Source of the DNA: Spirochaetaceae bacterium
Lineage (GTDB): Bacteria; Spirochaetota; Spirochaetia; DSM-27196; PXBQ01
NCBI GenBank assembly: GCA_007695285.1
Contig: REEC01000181.1
Location: forward strand, 1-61,411
DNA: 61,411 nucleotides
Direction of reading: 5' to 3'
In this document: piece by piece, positions 28,773-38,160 of the stretch
How the letters are laid out: each line of letters opens with the position of its first letter
How positions within the stretch are numbered: the first letter of the stretch is position 1
Position numbers and translations under genes: made by a program
The notes under the pieces: model-generated
Told to the model about the DNA's origin: nothing
Database searches by the model: none
The model's input: only the letters and a program-made list of their open reading frames with translations

Positions 28773-30293
28773 TCACGGTTGTGTTTGAGTCACCGAATCG
28801 ATCAGTCGAGTGAACTCCTTCATCCCTTCGTTTCCGATAAGGTGGTTTGAGAACACCGCGGTTTCGAACAGCACGATGATTCGATCGGTCCTCCCGCGGT
28901 GCGCCGGGAAGCTCGCGCCGAGTTTGTCACCATACTCTTCGGGCGTCTCGTGCCTGAGGTACGGAGTCCCTTTTTCGCGCGACCACGCCATCAGCCGGTA
29001 GAAGCGCTCGGAGATCTCGTCGAGTTCTTTTCTCTTCTCGCGCGAGACTCGACGACGTCCGATGCCCGCGATCGCGTTCGGGTCGGCCTCGGCGACGCGA
29101 ACGCGTGCTCCACGACGACGCCGGTGTTTCAAACGGAACATCGTGAGACGCACGACCATCCGCACGTACCTTACGAACGCCGAAAAAGCTTTCAAGACCG
29201 TATCGTACGGCTTGAACCGTCGCAGTCGTTCCCGGAACGATGTCGAGAAAAATGGGATAATGAGAAAAACTACCGCACCGACGATCAAACCAAGATAAAA
29301 TAAACGCCGGAGGATCAACAAGACCAGAAGCAGCCACGGTGCCGGTGTGCGTTCCTCATCGAGAGCGCGGAGCTCGTCGAGCATGCCCGGCCGGTCCAAA
29401 CTCGGCGATACGGGTGCACGCGGAGGCGGTGCTTCCATCGGTTCCATCTCCGGAATCAACGACCGGAGCCACTCGAAAAACCGACCGATCGCCGAGAGCG
29501 GTAACAGTGCGCGGTTTGAGCTCACGATGAGCGCGAGAATTGTGGCGCCGGCGATCACGACGGCCGCGCTCTCGAGCCGCCGCCTGATTCGGTTGCTCGG
29601 CACCGGGATACCGTCGCCGTAGAAATTGAAGTCGTCCACAAATACGTTGATCGCGGCGGTGACGAAGAAGAACGTCACGCCGTACACGACGAAAAACGCC
29701 ATCGTTCCGAGCCGGACTTGCCTGTCGAGTAGCCACGCGACGACAAACACGAGGATCGGGACGATATACAGCGCGGTTGCGATCGCACGGGCGCGTTTGA
29801 GGTCTCGGATCGTCTCGGTATTGAAGTCGTGTCCGCCTCGAAGCGCGTGCCTGAGATCCTCTCCGGACTTGCCCGCGACGGTAGCCAGAAAGTCTTCACG
29901 CTTGCGGAACGATGCGTGCACGTACAGCGTCACGAACCACGTGATCCCGGCGAACCCGCCGTTCATGAGGTTCAGGATCCTCGGCGCCCAGATCGGCTCA
30001 CCGTCACCGATGAAGAGGGCGCCGGTCGCCAAGTACGCGACGCCGATCACGATCACCCCTTCGCGCAACCGCGCGAGTACTCCCGCGCGCTCCTCGAGTA
30101 CGACGTTCCCCACTACGACCTCGGTGAGCGCCGCCAGGACGACGAGGATGTAAAAAAGCGGACCGGCGCCCGGAAAACCCGTGACGTCGGACACCAACGA
30201 CCGGAGTACGATCGAAAACACGAGCGCGATCGACGTGCTGATCAGCGGATGAAGCGTCGATCGGTACCGGAACACGGTCTTGTTACTCGGCAA
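28773..30293 (-). CDS. Multi-pass membrane protein with C-terminal DUF4129
   Basis: The 506-aa protein has about seven hydrophobic segments in its first 280 residues, a Pro-rich loop (PPPRAPVSPSLDRPG), another membrane helix (about 320-350), a highly basic stretch (RLKHRRRRGARVR) and a cytoplasmic domain with the DUF4129 pattern (YRLMAWSREKGTPYLRHETPEEYGDKL). DUF4129 proteins commonly accompany DUF58 and MoxR genes. The start is TTG at 30293, supported by GGGGAG 7 nt upstream, overlapping the DUF58 gene by 11 nt. Function unknown; a role in envelope assembly or proteolysis is inferred from context. Confidence 0.8.
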   Translation of the reverse strand: MPSNKTVFRYRSTLHPLISTSIALVFSIVLRSLVSDVTGFPGAGPLFYILVVLAALTEVVVGNVVLEERAGVLARLREGVIVIGVAYLATGALFIGDGEPIWAPRILNLMNGGFAGITWFVTLYVHASFRKREDFLATVAGKSGEDLRHALRGGHDFNTETIRDLKRARAIATALYIVPILVFVVAWLLDRQVRLGTMAFFVVYGVTFFFVTAAINVFVDDFNFYGDGIPVPSNRIRRRLESAAVVIAGATILALIVSSNRALLPLSAIGRFFEWLRSLIPEMEPMEAPPPRAPVSPSLDRPGMLDELRALDEERTPAPWLLLVLLILRRLFYLGLIVGAVVFLIIPFFSTSFRERLRRFKPYDTVLKAFSAFVRYVRMVVRLTMFRLKHRRRRGARVRVAEADPNAIAGIGRRRVSREKRKELDEISERFYRLMAWSREKGTPYLRHETPEEYGDKLGASFPAHRGRTDRIIVLFETAVFSNHLIGNEGMKEFTRLIDSVTQTQP

Positions 30294-31434
30294 TGAGTTT
30301 CTCCCCTTGTTCGGTAAGCCGGTAGATCGGAAACACCGGCGGCAGAGGTTTCATCGCGACTCTTTCGTCCGTGAAAAAAAACTCGAGTCGGGTACGGCGC
30401 GGGACGCTCGACGCGATGCGACTGAACTGCTCCGGCGTGAAGGCCGGCCCGACGTACATCACGCGCGTGCCGAATGCGTACTGCGTATTGGCGAACAGCC
30501 GTGCGATCGTGTCGATCGGTTCCGGGTTTATGTCGATCCGCGCGAGTGTTTCCATCACGACCGTCGATTGCCCCCCGACGGACGGAAGCGTCGGCATGTC
30601 GGTCGTCCCGCGGATAACTCCGGTCGTGATCAGACCGACGTCTTGTTTCTGCGCGATCGCGAAGTACGCGAGTGACGCCGCCGCTTCGATCGAACGTTCG
30701 GTGTTATGAAACCTGTTGCGTTGACGATAATCGGTCGCGGTAAGATTCAAAAGCACGAGGCACGGGGACGATACCGCGGGAAGGTACTGTATCGTGTGGA
30801 GAGTTCCCATTCGCGCGCTGACCTTCCACGCGATCGTCCGAAGCTCATCACCCGGGACGTACTCGCGGATCGACCGGTAACGCGTCATGTCCTCGTAGAT
30901 CGGGTTTGCGACACGGATGCTGCCGGACGGCACGCCACGTTTCGTCGCGAGGTTCACCGGATAAACTCTCGGGTAGATCACGAGGGTGCCGGGTGCGCGG
31001 ACCTCGTTCCACCACGGGAAAAGCCCGAGAGGATCTGCGAACCGAACCCGGATCGGGCCCATACTGTACAGGCCACGAAGATTTCCACGGATCGTGTACG
31101 AGAAGATGAACCGCTGCCGGCCGCGCAGCGTCGTGAGCAACCGGTTCCGGTCGGCGCCGTACAGGATGCCGATCGAGTCCGACACGGCGATGTATGGAAT
31201 CGGCAGCCATGACCGATTCTCGACGACGATCTCGACTGTCGCGTCGACGTGTAGATACGTTTTCAGATTCGGGTGTTTCCTTTCTACCCGCAGATTCCGC
31301 CGCACGATCTCGCGGTACGCGTACGAAACGCTGACGATGATCATCACCATCGCCGCGGGCCATTGAAGCGCGTAGAAAGGGAAAAAAAAGTAGACAAACG
31401 CGGCGATGGTCATCACCGCTACGGCAGCGATCAT
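30283..31434 (-). CDS. DUF58 domain protein
   Basis: The 383-aa protein has two N-terminal membrane helices (residues 3-40), a beta-rich middle, and the DUF58 signature YEDMTRYRSIREYVPGDELRTIAWKVSARMGTLHTIQY at about 180-220, followed by a von Willebrand A-like fold. DUF58 proteins pair with MoxR ATPases. It overlaps moxR by ATGA and the DUF4129 gene by 11 nt, so the three are a tightly coupled operon. Molecular role unknown. Confidence 0.88.
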   Translation of the reverse strand: MIAAVAVMTIAAFVYFFFPFYALQWPAAMVMIIVSVSYAYREIVRRNLRVERKHPNLKTYLHVDATVEIVVENRSWLPIPYIAVSDSIGILYGADRNRLLTTLRGRQRFIFSYTIRGNLRGLYSMGPIRVRFADPLGLFPWWNEVRAPGTLVIYPRVYPVNLATKRGVPSGSIRVANPIYEDMTRYRSIREYVPGDELRTIAWKVSARMGTLHTIQYLPAVSSPCLVLLNLTATDYRQRNRFHNTERSIEAAASLAYFAIAQKQDVGLITTGVIRGTTDMPTLPSVGGQSTVVMETLARIDINPEPIDTIARLFANTQYAFGTRVMYVGPAFTPEQFSRIASSVPRRTRLEFFFTDERVAMKPLPPVFPIYRLTEQGEKLIAE

Positions 31435-32384
31435 TTCTTCTCTTTGAGAATCGGGACTTCGATGCGGTCGAGAATCGAGTCGACGATCATCTCCGGCGTG
31501 ATCGCGCGAACCATCGCTTCGGCCGTGACGATCACGCGCTTTGAAAGGATTGCGGGTGCGAGCCGCTTCACGTCGTCGGGGACGACGAAATCGCGTCCCC
31601 GAATTGCCGCGAGAGCCTGCGCGGCCTTGTACAACGCGAGCGTCCCACGCGGCGATGCGCCGAGACGGACCGCCGTGTCGCGGCGTGTGGCCTCAACGAT
31701 ATCCATAATGTACTCGAAGACCTCGTCGGCGACGTGCACCGCGACGACGGACTTCTGGAGTTCAACGATGCCCTCGACGTCGGTAACGGGTTTCACGTCG
31801 AGTACCGGGTGCGTTACGCGACGCTGGTTCTCAACGATCGTCTGTTCGACCGCGCGAGTCGGGTATCCGATCCCGACCGAGAGGAGAAACCGGTCCTTTT
31901 GCGCCTCGGGAAGCGGAAAAGTGCCCTCGAACTCGACCGGGTTCTCGGTCGCGATCAGAAAGAACGGTTCCGGAAGCGGCATCCTCCGGCCGTCGATGCT
32001 TATTTGGTTCTCGGCCATTGCCTCGAGTAGCGCGGCCTGCGTCCTCGGTGTCGCTCGGTTGATCTCGTCGACGAGAACGATGTTCGATAGGATCGGGCCA
32101 TCGCGGAACTGGAACGTCATGTCTTTCGGGTTGTAGACCGAAACGCCGAGAACGTCGGCCGGAAGAAGGTCCGGCGTGCACTGAATCCGCGCGAACTTTG
32201 CACCGATGCTCGAGGCGAACGCGCGCGCAAGGATCGTTTTGCCGACTCCCGGTACGTCCTCGAGAAGCACGTGTCCGCGACACAACAGCCCGACGATCAG
32301 CTTCTCGATGACGTCGCGTTTACCAAGAAAAACACCCTCAACCGAATTAACAAGCGCTTGCGCCCATTCCTGCACATTGTTCAC
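31431..32384 (-). CDS. MoxR-family AAA+ ATPase
   Basis: MoxR ATPases act as chaperones in maturation of protein complexes, usually with DUF58 or VWA partners. The 317-aa protein has Walker A EDVPGVGKTIL, Walker B VLVDEINRATPRTQ, and the MoxR motif ATENPVEFEGTFPLPEAQKDRFLL. GTG at 32384 is chosen because AAGGCGG precedes it and a promoter candidate (TATACT, 32417-32422) lies upstream; the frame is open to 32426, but that would overlap the promoter. It is the first gene of the moxR-DUF58-DUF4129 operon, divergent from malQ. Confidence 0.92.
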   Translation of the reverse strand: MNNVQEWAQALVNSVEGVFLGKRDVIEKLIVGLLCRGHVLLEDVPGVGKTILARAFASSIGAKFARIQCTPDLLPADVLGVSVYNPKDMTFQFRDGPILSNIVLVDEINRATPRTQAALLEAMAENQISIDGRRMPLPEPFFLIATENPVEFEGTFPLPEAQKDRFLLSVGIGYPTRAVEQTIVENQRRVTHPVLDVKPVTDVEGIVELQKSVVAVHVADEVFEYIMDIVEATRRDTAVRLGASPRGTLALYKAAQALAAIRGRDFVVPDDVKRLAPAILSKRVIVTAEAMVRAITPEMIVDSILDRIEVPILKEKK

Positions 32385-32467
32385 AAATACCGCCTTAGGT
32401 TCGTGTCGAAAGCGGTAGTATACCACGCATGGCCCGCCGGAAAAACCGCCTCGTGAGAGTTGAATCC

Positions 32468-32496
32468 TTTCAATAATGGACTTTTCTCCGTATACT
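32468..32496 (+). promoter_or_regulatory. malQ promoter candidate
   Basis: TTTCAA (32468-32473), a 17-bp spacer and TATACT (32491-32496) are followed by a roughly 22-nt leader with GAGAGAGGG before the malQ ATG. The -35 box is weak. Confidence 0.55.
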
Positions 32497-32524
32497 TAAG
32501 TCAGACGCCGCGGAGAGAGGGTTC

Positions 32525-34510
32525 ATGAAATTCCCAGAGCTAGACCATTACATGACGGGGGTCGCCGTTCCCGTATCGGCGCTTCGGTCCGAAAAAAGTG
32601 CTGGAATCGGTGAGTTTGCCGATCTCCCCTTGCTCTCACGTTGGTGTCGGAGTGTTGGCTTGGAGGTAATCCAGATCCTTCCCGTGAACGACACGGGTGG
32701 AGATTCATCGCCGTACAGCGCCGTGAGCGCATTCGCGCTCCACCCCGTGTACACAAGAATCGGCGACCTTCCCGAACTCGATCAGCTCGGGCCCGACCGC
32801 GCGCGTCTTGAACAGATGATCGAAACGCTGCGCGTGGAGTGCGAGGCGCACAAGACAGTGCGCTACCGACACGTCACCGAGGAAAAGACTCGAATACTAC
32901 GCGAGATCTTCCGCTTGACGGGGGACAAGACAACTCGATCGCGCGAATTCTCCGTGTGGGTCGAAAAGAACCCGTGGGTGATCGCGTACTCGGTGTTCAA
33001 GAATCTCAAAGACGTACACGGACAGAAACCGTGGACCGAATGGGACAGGCACCGCGACCCCGATCCTGCCGAGATCGCCCAGCTCTGGAGCTCGGGTGCC
33101 GATCGCGACGACTTGTTGTTCTACGCGTGGGTTCAGTACCGCCTCGAGGCGCAGCTCACCGCCGCGGCGCGCGCGCTCGAGAAAGACGGCGTCTACCTGA
33201 AAGGCGATCTGCCGATCCTCATGAATCAGGACAGCGCGGACGTGTGGGCCGACCGTCGCTTTTTCCGTACCGACTACTCGGCCGGTGCGCCGCCGGATAT
33301 GTTCAGCGAGCTCGGGCAGAACTGGGGATTTCCGGTGTACGACTGGGACACGCTCGCGGCCACGGACTATGTTTGGTGGAAGAACCGACTTCGCCAAGCA
33401 TCCAAGTTTTACCACGCGTACCGCATCGACCACGTACTTGGCTTCTTCAGAATCTGGGCAGTGCAAACGAAGAACGTTTCGGGTACGATGGGCGCCTTCT
33501 ACCCGTCCGAAACTATTACGCACGATGATCTCTCTGCGATCGGGTTCGACGACGGGAGAATCGTTTGGTTGAGCGAGCCGCACATGAGCGGTGATTTTCT
33601 TCGCTCACGGCTTGGGGCGTCTTTTCCCGCGTGCCGTGACGCGTGTTTCGTGCAGCTGCCGGACGAGGATCTCTATCGGTTTTCGTCCGATATCGAAGGC
33701 GAACGCGATATTATCGGTCTCGGTCTCGAGCCGAACGAAACCGAGGTTCTTCTGGACGCGTTTCGCGACCGGGCGTTGATTCGGCTTGACGATGATACGT
33801 TTGCTCCCGCGTGGAAGTACGCCGACTGTACGCGGTTCGGTCAACTCGAGGAAGACGAGCGGTACCGGCTCGAAGGGCTGATCGCGTACAAGACAGCGGA
33901 GTCCGAGAAGAAATGGGAGAAGATGGGGCGCCGCCTTCTTGGTTTCATGAAGAAGTCGACCGACATGCTTACGTGTGCCGAGGATCTTGGCGTGATACCG
34001 CCGTCGGTGCCGACGACGCTCGAGAGCCTTGGAATCCTCGGCCTGCGTGTCCCGCGGTGGGCCCGACGATACAACACGCCCGGAGAGCCGTTCATTCCGG
34101 TTACCGAGTACGCGTTCCTGACGGTTTGCGCGCCGTCTGTACACGACACAAGCACGCTCCGCGGGTGGTGGCAAACGGACCCTACGCGCGAGGAGTTTTC
34201 GCTCGCACAGGGCGTCGTCGGTAAGGCCACCGCCACGTACGGGCCTACGACCGCGCAGGCCGTGTTGGCCGCGCTCATGAAGGCGCGGTCCGTTCTTGTG
34301 ATCACGCAGATTCAGGATTATTTTGCGCTCGACGGGAAACTGACGTCCGACGACCCCGCCACCGAACGCATCAACGTGCCCGGAACGTACAACGAGACAA
34401 ACTGGGTGTACCGAATTCCCGTGAGACTCGAGTATCTTGGCACACGAGACAACCTGAACAATCAGATCTCGGATCTGACGAGGACGAGGGCTTCGCGCGA
34501 GCTCGAGTGA
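32525..34510 (+). CDS. malQ: 4-alpha-glucanotransferase (GH77, amylomaltase)
   Basis: MalQ transfers alpha-1,4-glucan segments between maltooligosaccharides. The 661-aa protein shows LPVNDTGGDSSPYSAVSAFALHP, PDMFSELGQNWGFPVYDW, the nucleophile aspartate in YRIDHVLGFFRIW, the acid/base glutamate in TCAEDLGVIP, and SVHDTSTLRGWW. The C-terminal NWVYRIPVRLE is also typical. GAGAGAGGG precedes the ATG. It is followed 22 nt later by a GH13-type gene, suggesting a glycogen or maltodextrin utilisation operon. Confidence 0.95.
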   Translation: MKFPELDHYMTGVAVPVSALRSEKSAGIGEFADLPLLSRWCRSVGLEVIQILPVNDTGGDSSPYSAVSAFALHPVYTRIGDLPELDQLGPDRARLEQMIETLRVECEAHKTVRYRHVTEEKTRILREIFRLTGDKTTRSREFSVWVEKNPWVIAYSVFKNLKDVHGQKPWTEWDRHRDPDPAEIAQLWSSGADRDDLLFYAWVQYRLEAQLTAAARALEKDGVYLKGDLPILMNQDSADVWADRRFFRTDYSAGAPPDMFSELGQNWGFPVYDWDTLAATDYVWWKNRLRQASKFYHAYRIDHVLGFFRIWAVQTKNVSGTMGAFYPSETITHDDLSAIGFDDGRIVWLSEPHMSGDFLRSRLGASFPACRDACFVQLPDEDLYRFSSDIEGERDIIGLGLEPNETEVLLDAFRDRALIRLDDDTFAPAWKYADCTRFGQLEEDERYRLEGLIAYKTAESEKKWEKMGRRLLGFMKKSTDMLTCAEDLGVIPPSVPTTLESLGILGLRVPRWARRYNTPGEPFIPVTEYAFLTVCAPSVHDTSTLRGWWQTDPTREEFSLAQGVVGKATATYGPTTAQAVLAALMKARSVLVITQIQDYFALDGKLTSDDPATERINVPGTYNETNWVYRIPVRLEYLGTRDNLNNQISDLTRTRASRELE

Positions 34511-34532
34511 AGCCGGACGCCTGGGAGGTAGC

Positions 34533-37500
34533 ATGATCAACCCTGAAAGAAAGACTCCGACCGCGGGTTTCTTGTCGCGTGAATTTCCCGTTTCACGCAG
34601 GGCCCGAGATCGCTATAAATTCTGGGATAGCGTGTTCGCGGTGAGAGAGAACACCGCCCTCGGCGATACGCGCGCCGCTAGATCGCTTGCGTTCAGGATC
34701 AACCAGGTCCGGCGTCTTGCCGGTGAACACAAGAACCAGGTCTCGGCCGCGGATGTCAACGCGATGGGGTTAATCGACGAGATAACCCGCTATGTCTTCG
34801 GCCTATATCTCGAAGAAAACGGACGTGACCTCGTGGGCGAGCTCGATCAGTATCTGGCCGAGGCGGTCGGTCAAGCGACGGTCGACGCGGCTCTCGAGAC
34901 GTATATCGATCTCTTCCCTCCTTCGTGTGTCTACAAAGGCGAGATCATGAAGTCTGATTACCTCGAACTCGACGATGGCCGTGAACTGGGCCGTCACGTC
35001 GCGCTGGAGGACATGCTCATTCTCTGGCTCACGAACATGAACCCAGCGAACAGACCGCTCCGTGAACTGTGCGACGACTCCGACCTAGCGGCGGCAACGC
35101 GATATCGTGATGTGATCGGCGGGATTCGCCGGTTTTTTGACCGGAAGCCGGTTTTTGGTCCCGATGATCAGGTAATAATCGAGATGCTGCGCTCGCCGGC
35201 CGTCTTGTACCCGGATTCGCTCTCCGCTCAGCTCGATTTTATTCGAACGCGATGGGGCGCGCTGCTCGGCAAGTTCGTTTTTCGCCTGCTCAGGAGCCTC
35301 GACCTCATAAACGAAGAGCACACCGCCAGGTTCGCGGGCCCTGGTCCGACCCACGTTTACCGGTACTCGCGAACGGCCGGTGAAGAGGAGAGGTTTTCTC
35401 CCGACAAGGACTGGATGCCACGTGTCGTTCTGCTCGCGAAGACGACGCTCGTGTGGCTGTCGCAACTGACGCGGACGTACGGGCGTTCGATCGATCGGCT
35501 CGACCTGATCCCGGACGAGGAACTCGACCGGATCGCGTCGTGGGGTTTCACCGCGCTGTGGCTGATCGGCATCTGGGAGCGAAGTCCCGCTTCGAAAAGG
35601 ATCAAACACCTCTGTGGTAATCCGGACGCCGAAGCCTCGGCATACTCGCTGCTTGGGTACGAGATCGCCGAGTCCCTTGGAGGCTGGGGGGCGCTCGAAA
35701 ACTTGCGCGACCGGTGTCGTGCGCGCGGGATTCGTCTCGCGAGCGATATGGTGCCGAATCACACCGGAATCGACTCACATTGGGTCGTCGAACACCCGGG
35801 CTGGTTCGTGCAGCTCCCGCATTCTCCGTTTCCAAATTACACGTTCACGGGCGAAAATCTCAGTCACAATCCCGGTCTCGGAATCTACCTCGAAGACCAT
35901 TACTACGATCGTTCCGACGCGGCTGTTGCGTTCAAACGTGTCGATTTTGGGAGCGGTGAGGAGAGGTTCATCTACCACGGAAACGACGGTACTCACATGC
36001 CGTGGAACGACACCGCGCAACTCGACTTCCTGAAAGCCGAGGTTCGCGAGGCCGTGATCCAAACGATTTTGCACGTCGCGCGTAGCTTCCCGATCATCCG
36101 GTTCGACGCGGCGATGACGCTCGCGAAGAAACACATTCAACGCCTTTGGTATCCGGCCCCGGGTGCGGGTGGCGATATTCCGTCGCGTTCGGAGAACGGT
36201 CTGCCTGACGACGAGTTCAATGCTCGGTTGCCGAACGAGTTCTGGCGTGATGTCGTCGATCGTGTCGCTGCGGAGGTGCCCGAGACCCTGCTACTCGCTG
36301 AGGCGTTCTGGATGATGGAAGGGTACTTCGTTCGGACGCTTGGTATGCACCGCGTCTACAACTCCGCGTTTATGAACATGTTGAAGGCCGAAGAGAACGC
36401 GAAGTACCGAGAGACGATCAAGAACACTCTTGAGTTCGATAAGGACATTTTGAAACGATTCGTCAACTTCATGAATAATCCCGACGAGGAGACCGCGATC
36501 GCGCAGTTCGGATCCGGCGACAAGTACATCGGCGTATGCACGATGATGGTCACGATGCCGGGTCTGCCGATGTTCGGGCATGGCCAGATCGAAGGTTTCA
36601 CGGAGAAATACGGCATGGAGTTCAGTCGTGCGTATCTCGACGAGACGCCGAACGCCGATCTTGTCGAGCGGCACGAGGCAGAGATTTTCCCGCTGTTGAA
36701 AAAACGGCACGTATTCGCGGACGTCGAACGGTTCTTCCTGTACGACCTTGTCGGTGACGATGGGTCGGCGAGAGAGAATGTTTTCGTGTACAGCAACAGC
36801 ACCGGGACCGAACACGCGCTCATCGCGTACAACAATGCGTACGAGCGCGCATGGGGCTGGGTTCACACGTCCGTCGAGTTCGTCGAAAAGGACTCTGCGG
36901 GCGGTCGTGCGCATCGCCGCGATCATCTTGGTACGGCTTTGGGGCTCACCGATGACTACCGGAGGTTCTGCCTGTTGCGGGAACAGCGCACCGGGCTATG
37001 GTACATCCGGAACTCCCATGAGATATACGAGCGTGGGTTTTTCCTGAACCTCGACGGCTACCGGAGTCAGGTCTTCCTCGACATCTACGAGGTCGTCGAC
37101 ACCGACGAAGCGTATTACGCACGGCTCGCCGATTCGTTGGCGGGAGCGGGAACTCCCAACATCGCCGATGCGGTTCGCGAAGTGGCGTACAAGCCGCTGT
37201 ACGACTCGCTATTCTCATTTGCCAACTCAGCTCTGATACGACGGCTTGCGGGAATCGTCACCGAGGACGAGCAGCTCACGCGTGACGACGAGGACGCGCT
37301 CGTCGCCAAGTATCGCGACTTTCTCGTTGTCGCGCTTCAGCATACTATCAGCGACGCTTTGCCGGACGAGGTGGCCGAGCATTTTCGCCAGCTTCTTCGC
37401 GGCTTGATCGCCGTTCCGCTGCTCAAACTCGCGAAGCCCCCCAAGGAACTCGCGACCGCGTTCAAACGCGCGCTCAGTAAGTTCTTCGTCAAGTTGAAGG

Positions 37501-38153
37501 AGGAATCGGCGGTATCGTACATGCTCGCGACGTACGTTCTCGTCGCGCCGCTTCACACAGTGTTCTGTAGCGGCGATCCGGAAGGCTGTTTCGCGTCCGA
37601 CGGAATCACCGAGGAGTGGGCGCTTCATACGCACTTCGCGCGGATCATGCCGGCGGTTCCCGAGAGCGATCCCGAAGTCTGGCGCGAACTCTTCACAATC
37701 CTGATCCGCCACGGTGGGTGGTTTGCCGACCGCGACGCCTTGAAATCCGACCGTATTCTCGCGTCGAGCGCGATCTCGCGGTTTTTCTCGGATCCGACGG
37801 TTACGTCGTTTCTCGGGTTCAACCGGTACGACGGTGTCGAGTGGTTCAACAAGGAAAGGTGCTCTGCGTTCCTCTGGTGGATGTACGCGACCTCGTTCCT
37901 TTCGATTCTCCCGCGGCCGGAGGCCGCGTCGGACGTCGTGAGAACCCACGTCTGTTACGCGATGTGGGATGCCGCGCTGAAAGGTTCAGCTTACCAGACC
38001 GAACGATTTCTGACCTTGTTGTCTCCGCCGATCACTCCCGACGACGAGTCACCGGCCATCGAGGCCGCGATCGCTGAGAGCACCGAGACTCGTAAGCCCC
38101 GTAAAAAAACCGACGACGTCGACAAACCGCAAAAACGAGACACACAGGAGTGA
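34533..38153 (+). CDS. Very large GH13 (alpha-amylase) family protein
   Basis: This 1206-aa protein has a GH13 barrel in its middle, about residues 320-760. The four conserved regions are visible: SDMVPNHTG, the nucleophile aspartate in IIRFDAAMTLAKK, the acid/base glutamate in LLLAEAFWMM, and the transition-state aspartate in FMNNPDEETAI. About 300 N-terminal residues and about 430 C-terminal residues are helical and match no family I can name. No signal peptide is seen, so it is probably cytosolic and acts on storage alpha-glucan with MalQ. GGGAGG precedes the ATG. The C-terminal tail is Lys/Asp/Thr-rich. Confidence 0.85.
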   Translation: MINPERKTPTAGFLSREFPVSRRARDRYKFWDSVFAVRENTALGDTRAARSLAFRINQVRRLAGEHKNQVSAADVNAMGLIDEITRYVFGLYLEENGRDLVGELDQYLAEAVGQATVDAALETYIDLFPPSCVYKGEIMKSDYLELDDGRELGRHVALEDMLILWLTNMNPANRPLRELCDDSDLAAATRYRDVIGGIRRFFDRKPVFGPDDQVIIEMLRSPAVLYPDSLSAQLDFIRTRWGALLGKFVFRLLRSLDLINEEHTARFAGPGPTHVYRYSRTAGEEERFSPDKDWMPRVVLLAKTTLVWLSQLTRTYGRSIDRLDLIPDEELDRIASWGFTALWLIGIWERSPASKRIKHLCGNPDAEASAYSLLGYEIAESLGGWGALENLRDRCRARGIRLASDMVPNHTGIDSHWVVEHPGWFVQLPHSPFPNYTFTGENLSHNPGLGIYLEDHYYDRSDAAVAFKRVDFGSGEERFIYHGNDGTHMPWNDTAQLDFLKAEVREAVIQTILHVARSFPIIRFDAAMTLAKKHIQRLWYPAPGAGGDIPSRSENGLPDDEFNARLPNEFWRDVVDRVAAEVPETLLLAEAFWMMEGYFVRTLGMHRVYNSAFMNMLKAEENAKYRETIKNTLEFDKDILKRFVNFMNNPDEETAIAQFGSGDKYIGVCTMMVTMPGLPMFGHGQIEGFTEKYGMEFSRAYLDETPNADLVERHEAEIFPLLKKRHVFADVERFFLYDLVGDDGSARENVFVYSNSTGTEHALIAYNNAYERAWGWVHTSVEFVEKDSAGGRAHRRDHLGTALGLTDDYRRFCLLREQRTGLWYIRNSHEIYERGFFLNLDGYRSQVFLDIYEVVDTDEAYYARLADSLAGAGTPNIADAVREVAYKPLYDSLFSFANSALIRRLAGIVTEDEQLTRDDEDALVAKYRDFLVVALQHTISDALPDEVAEHFRQLLRGLIAVPLLKLAKPPKELATAFKRALSKFFVKLKEESAVSYMLATYVLVAPLHTVFCSGDPEGCFASDGITEEWALHTHFARIMPAVPESDPEVWRELFTILIRHGGWFADRDALKSDRILASSAISRFFSDPTVTSFLGFNRYDGVEWFNKERCSAFLWWMYATSFLSILPRPEAASDVVRTHVCYAMWDAALKGSAYQTERFLTLLSPPITPDDESPAIEAAIAESTETRKPRKKTDDVDKPQKRDTQE

Positions 38154-38160
38154 GACAGCG

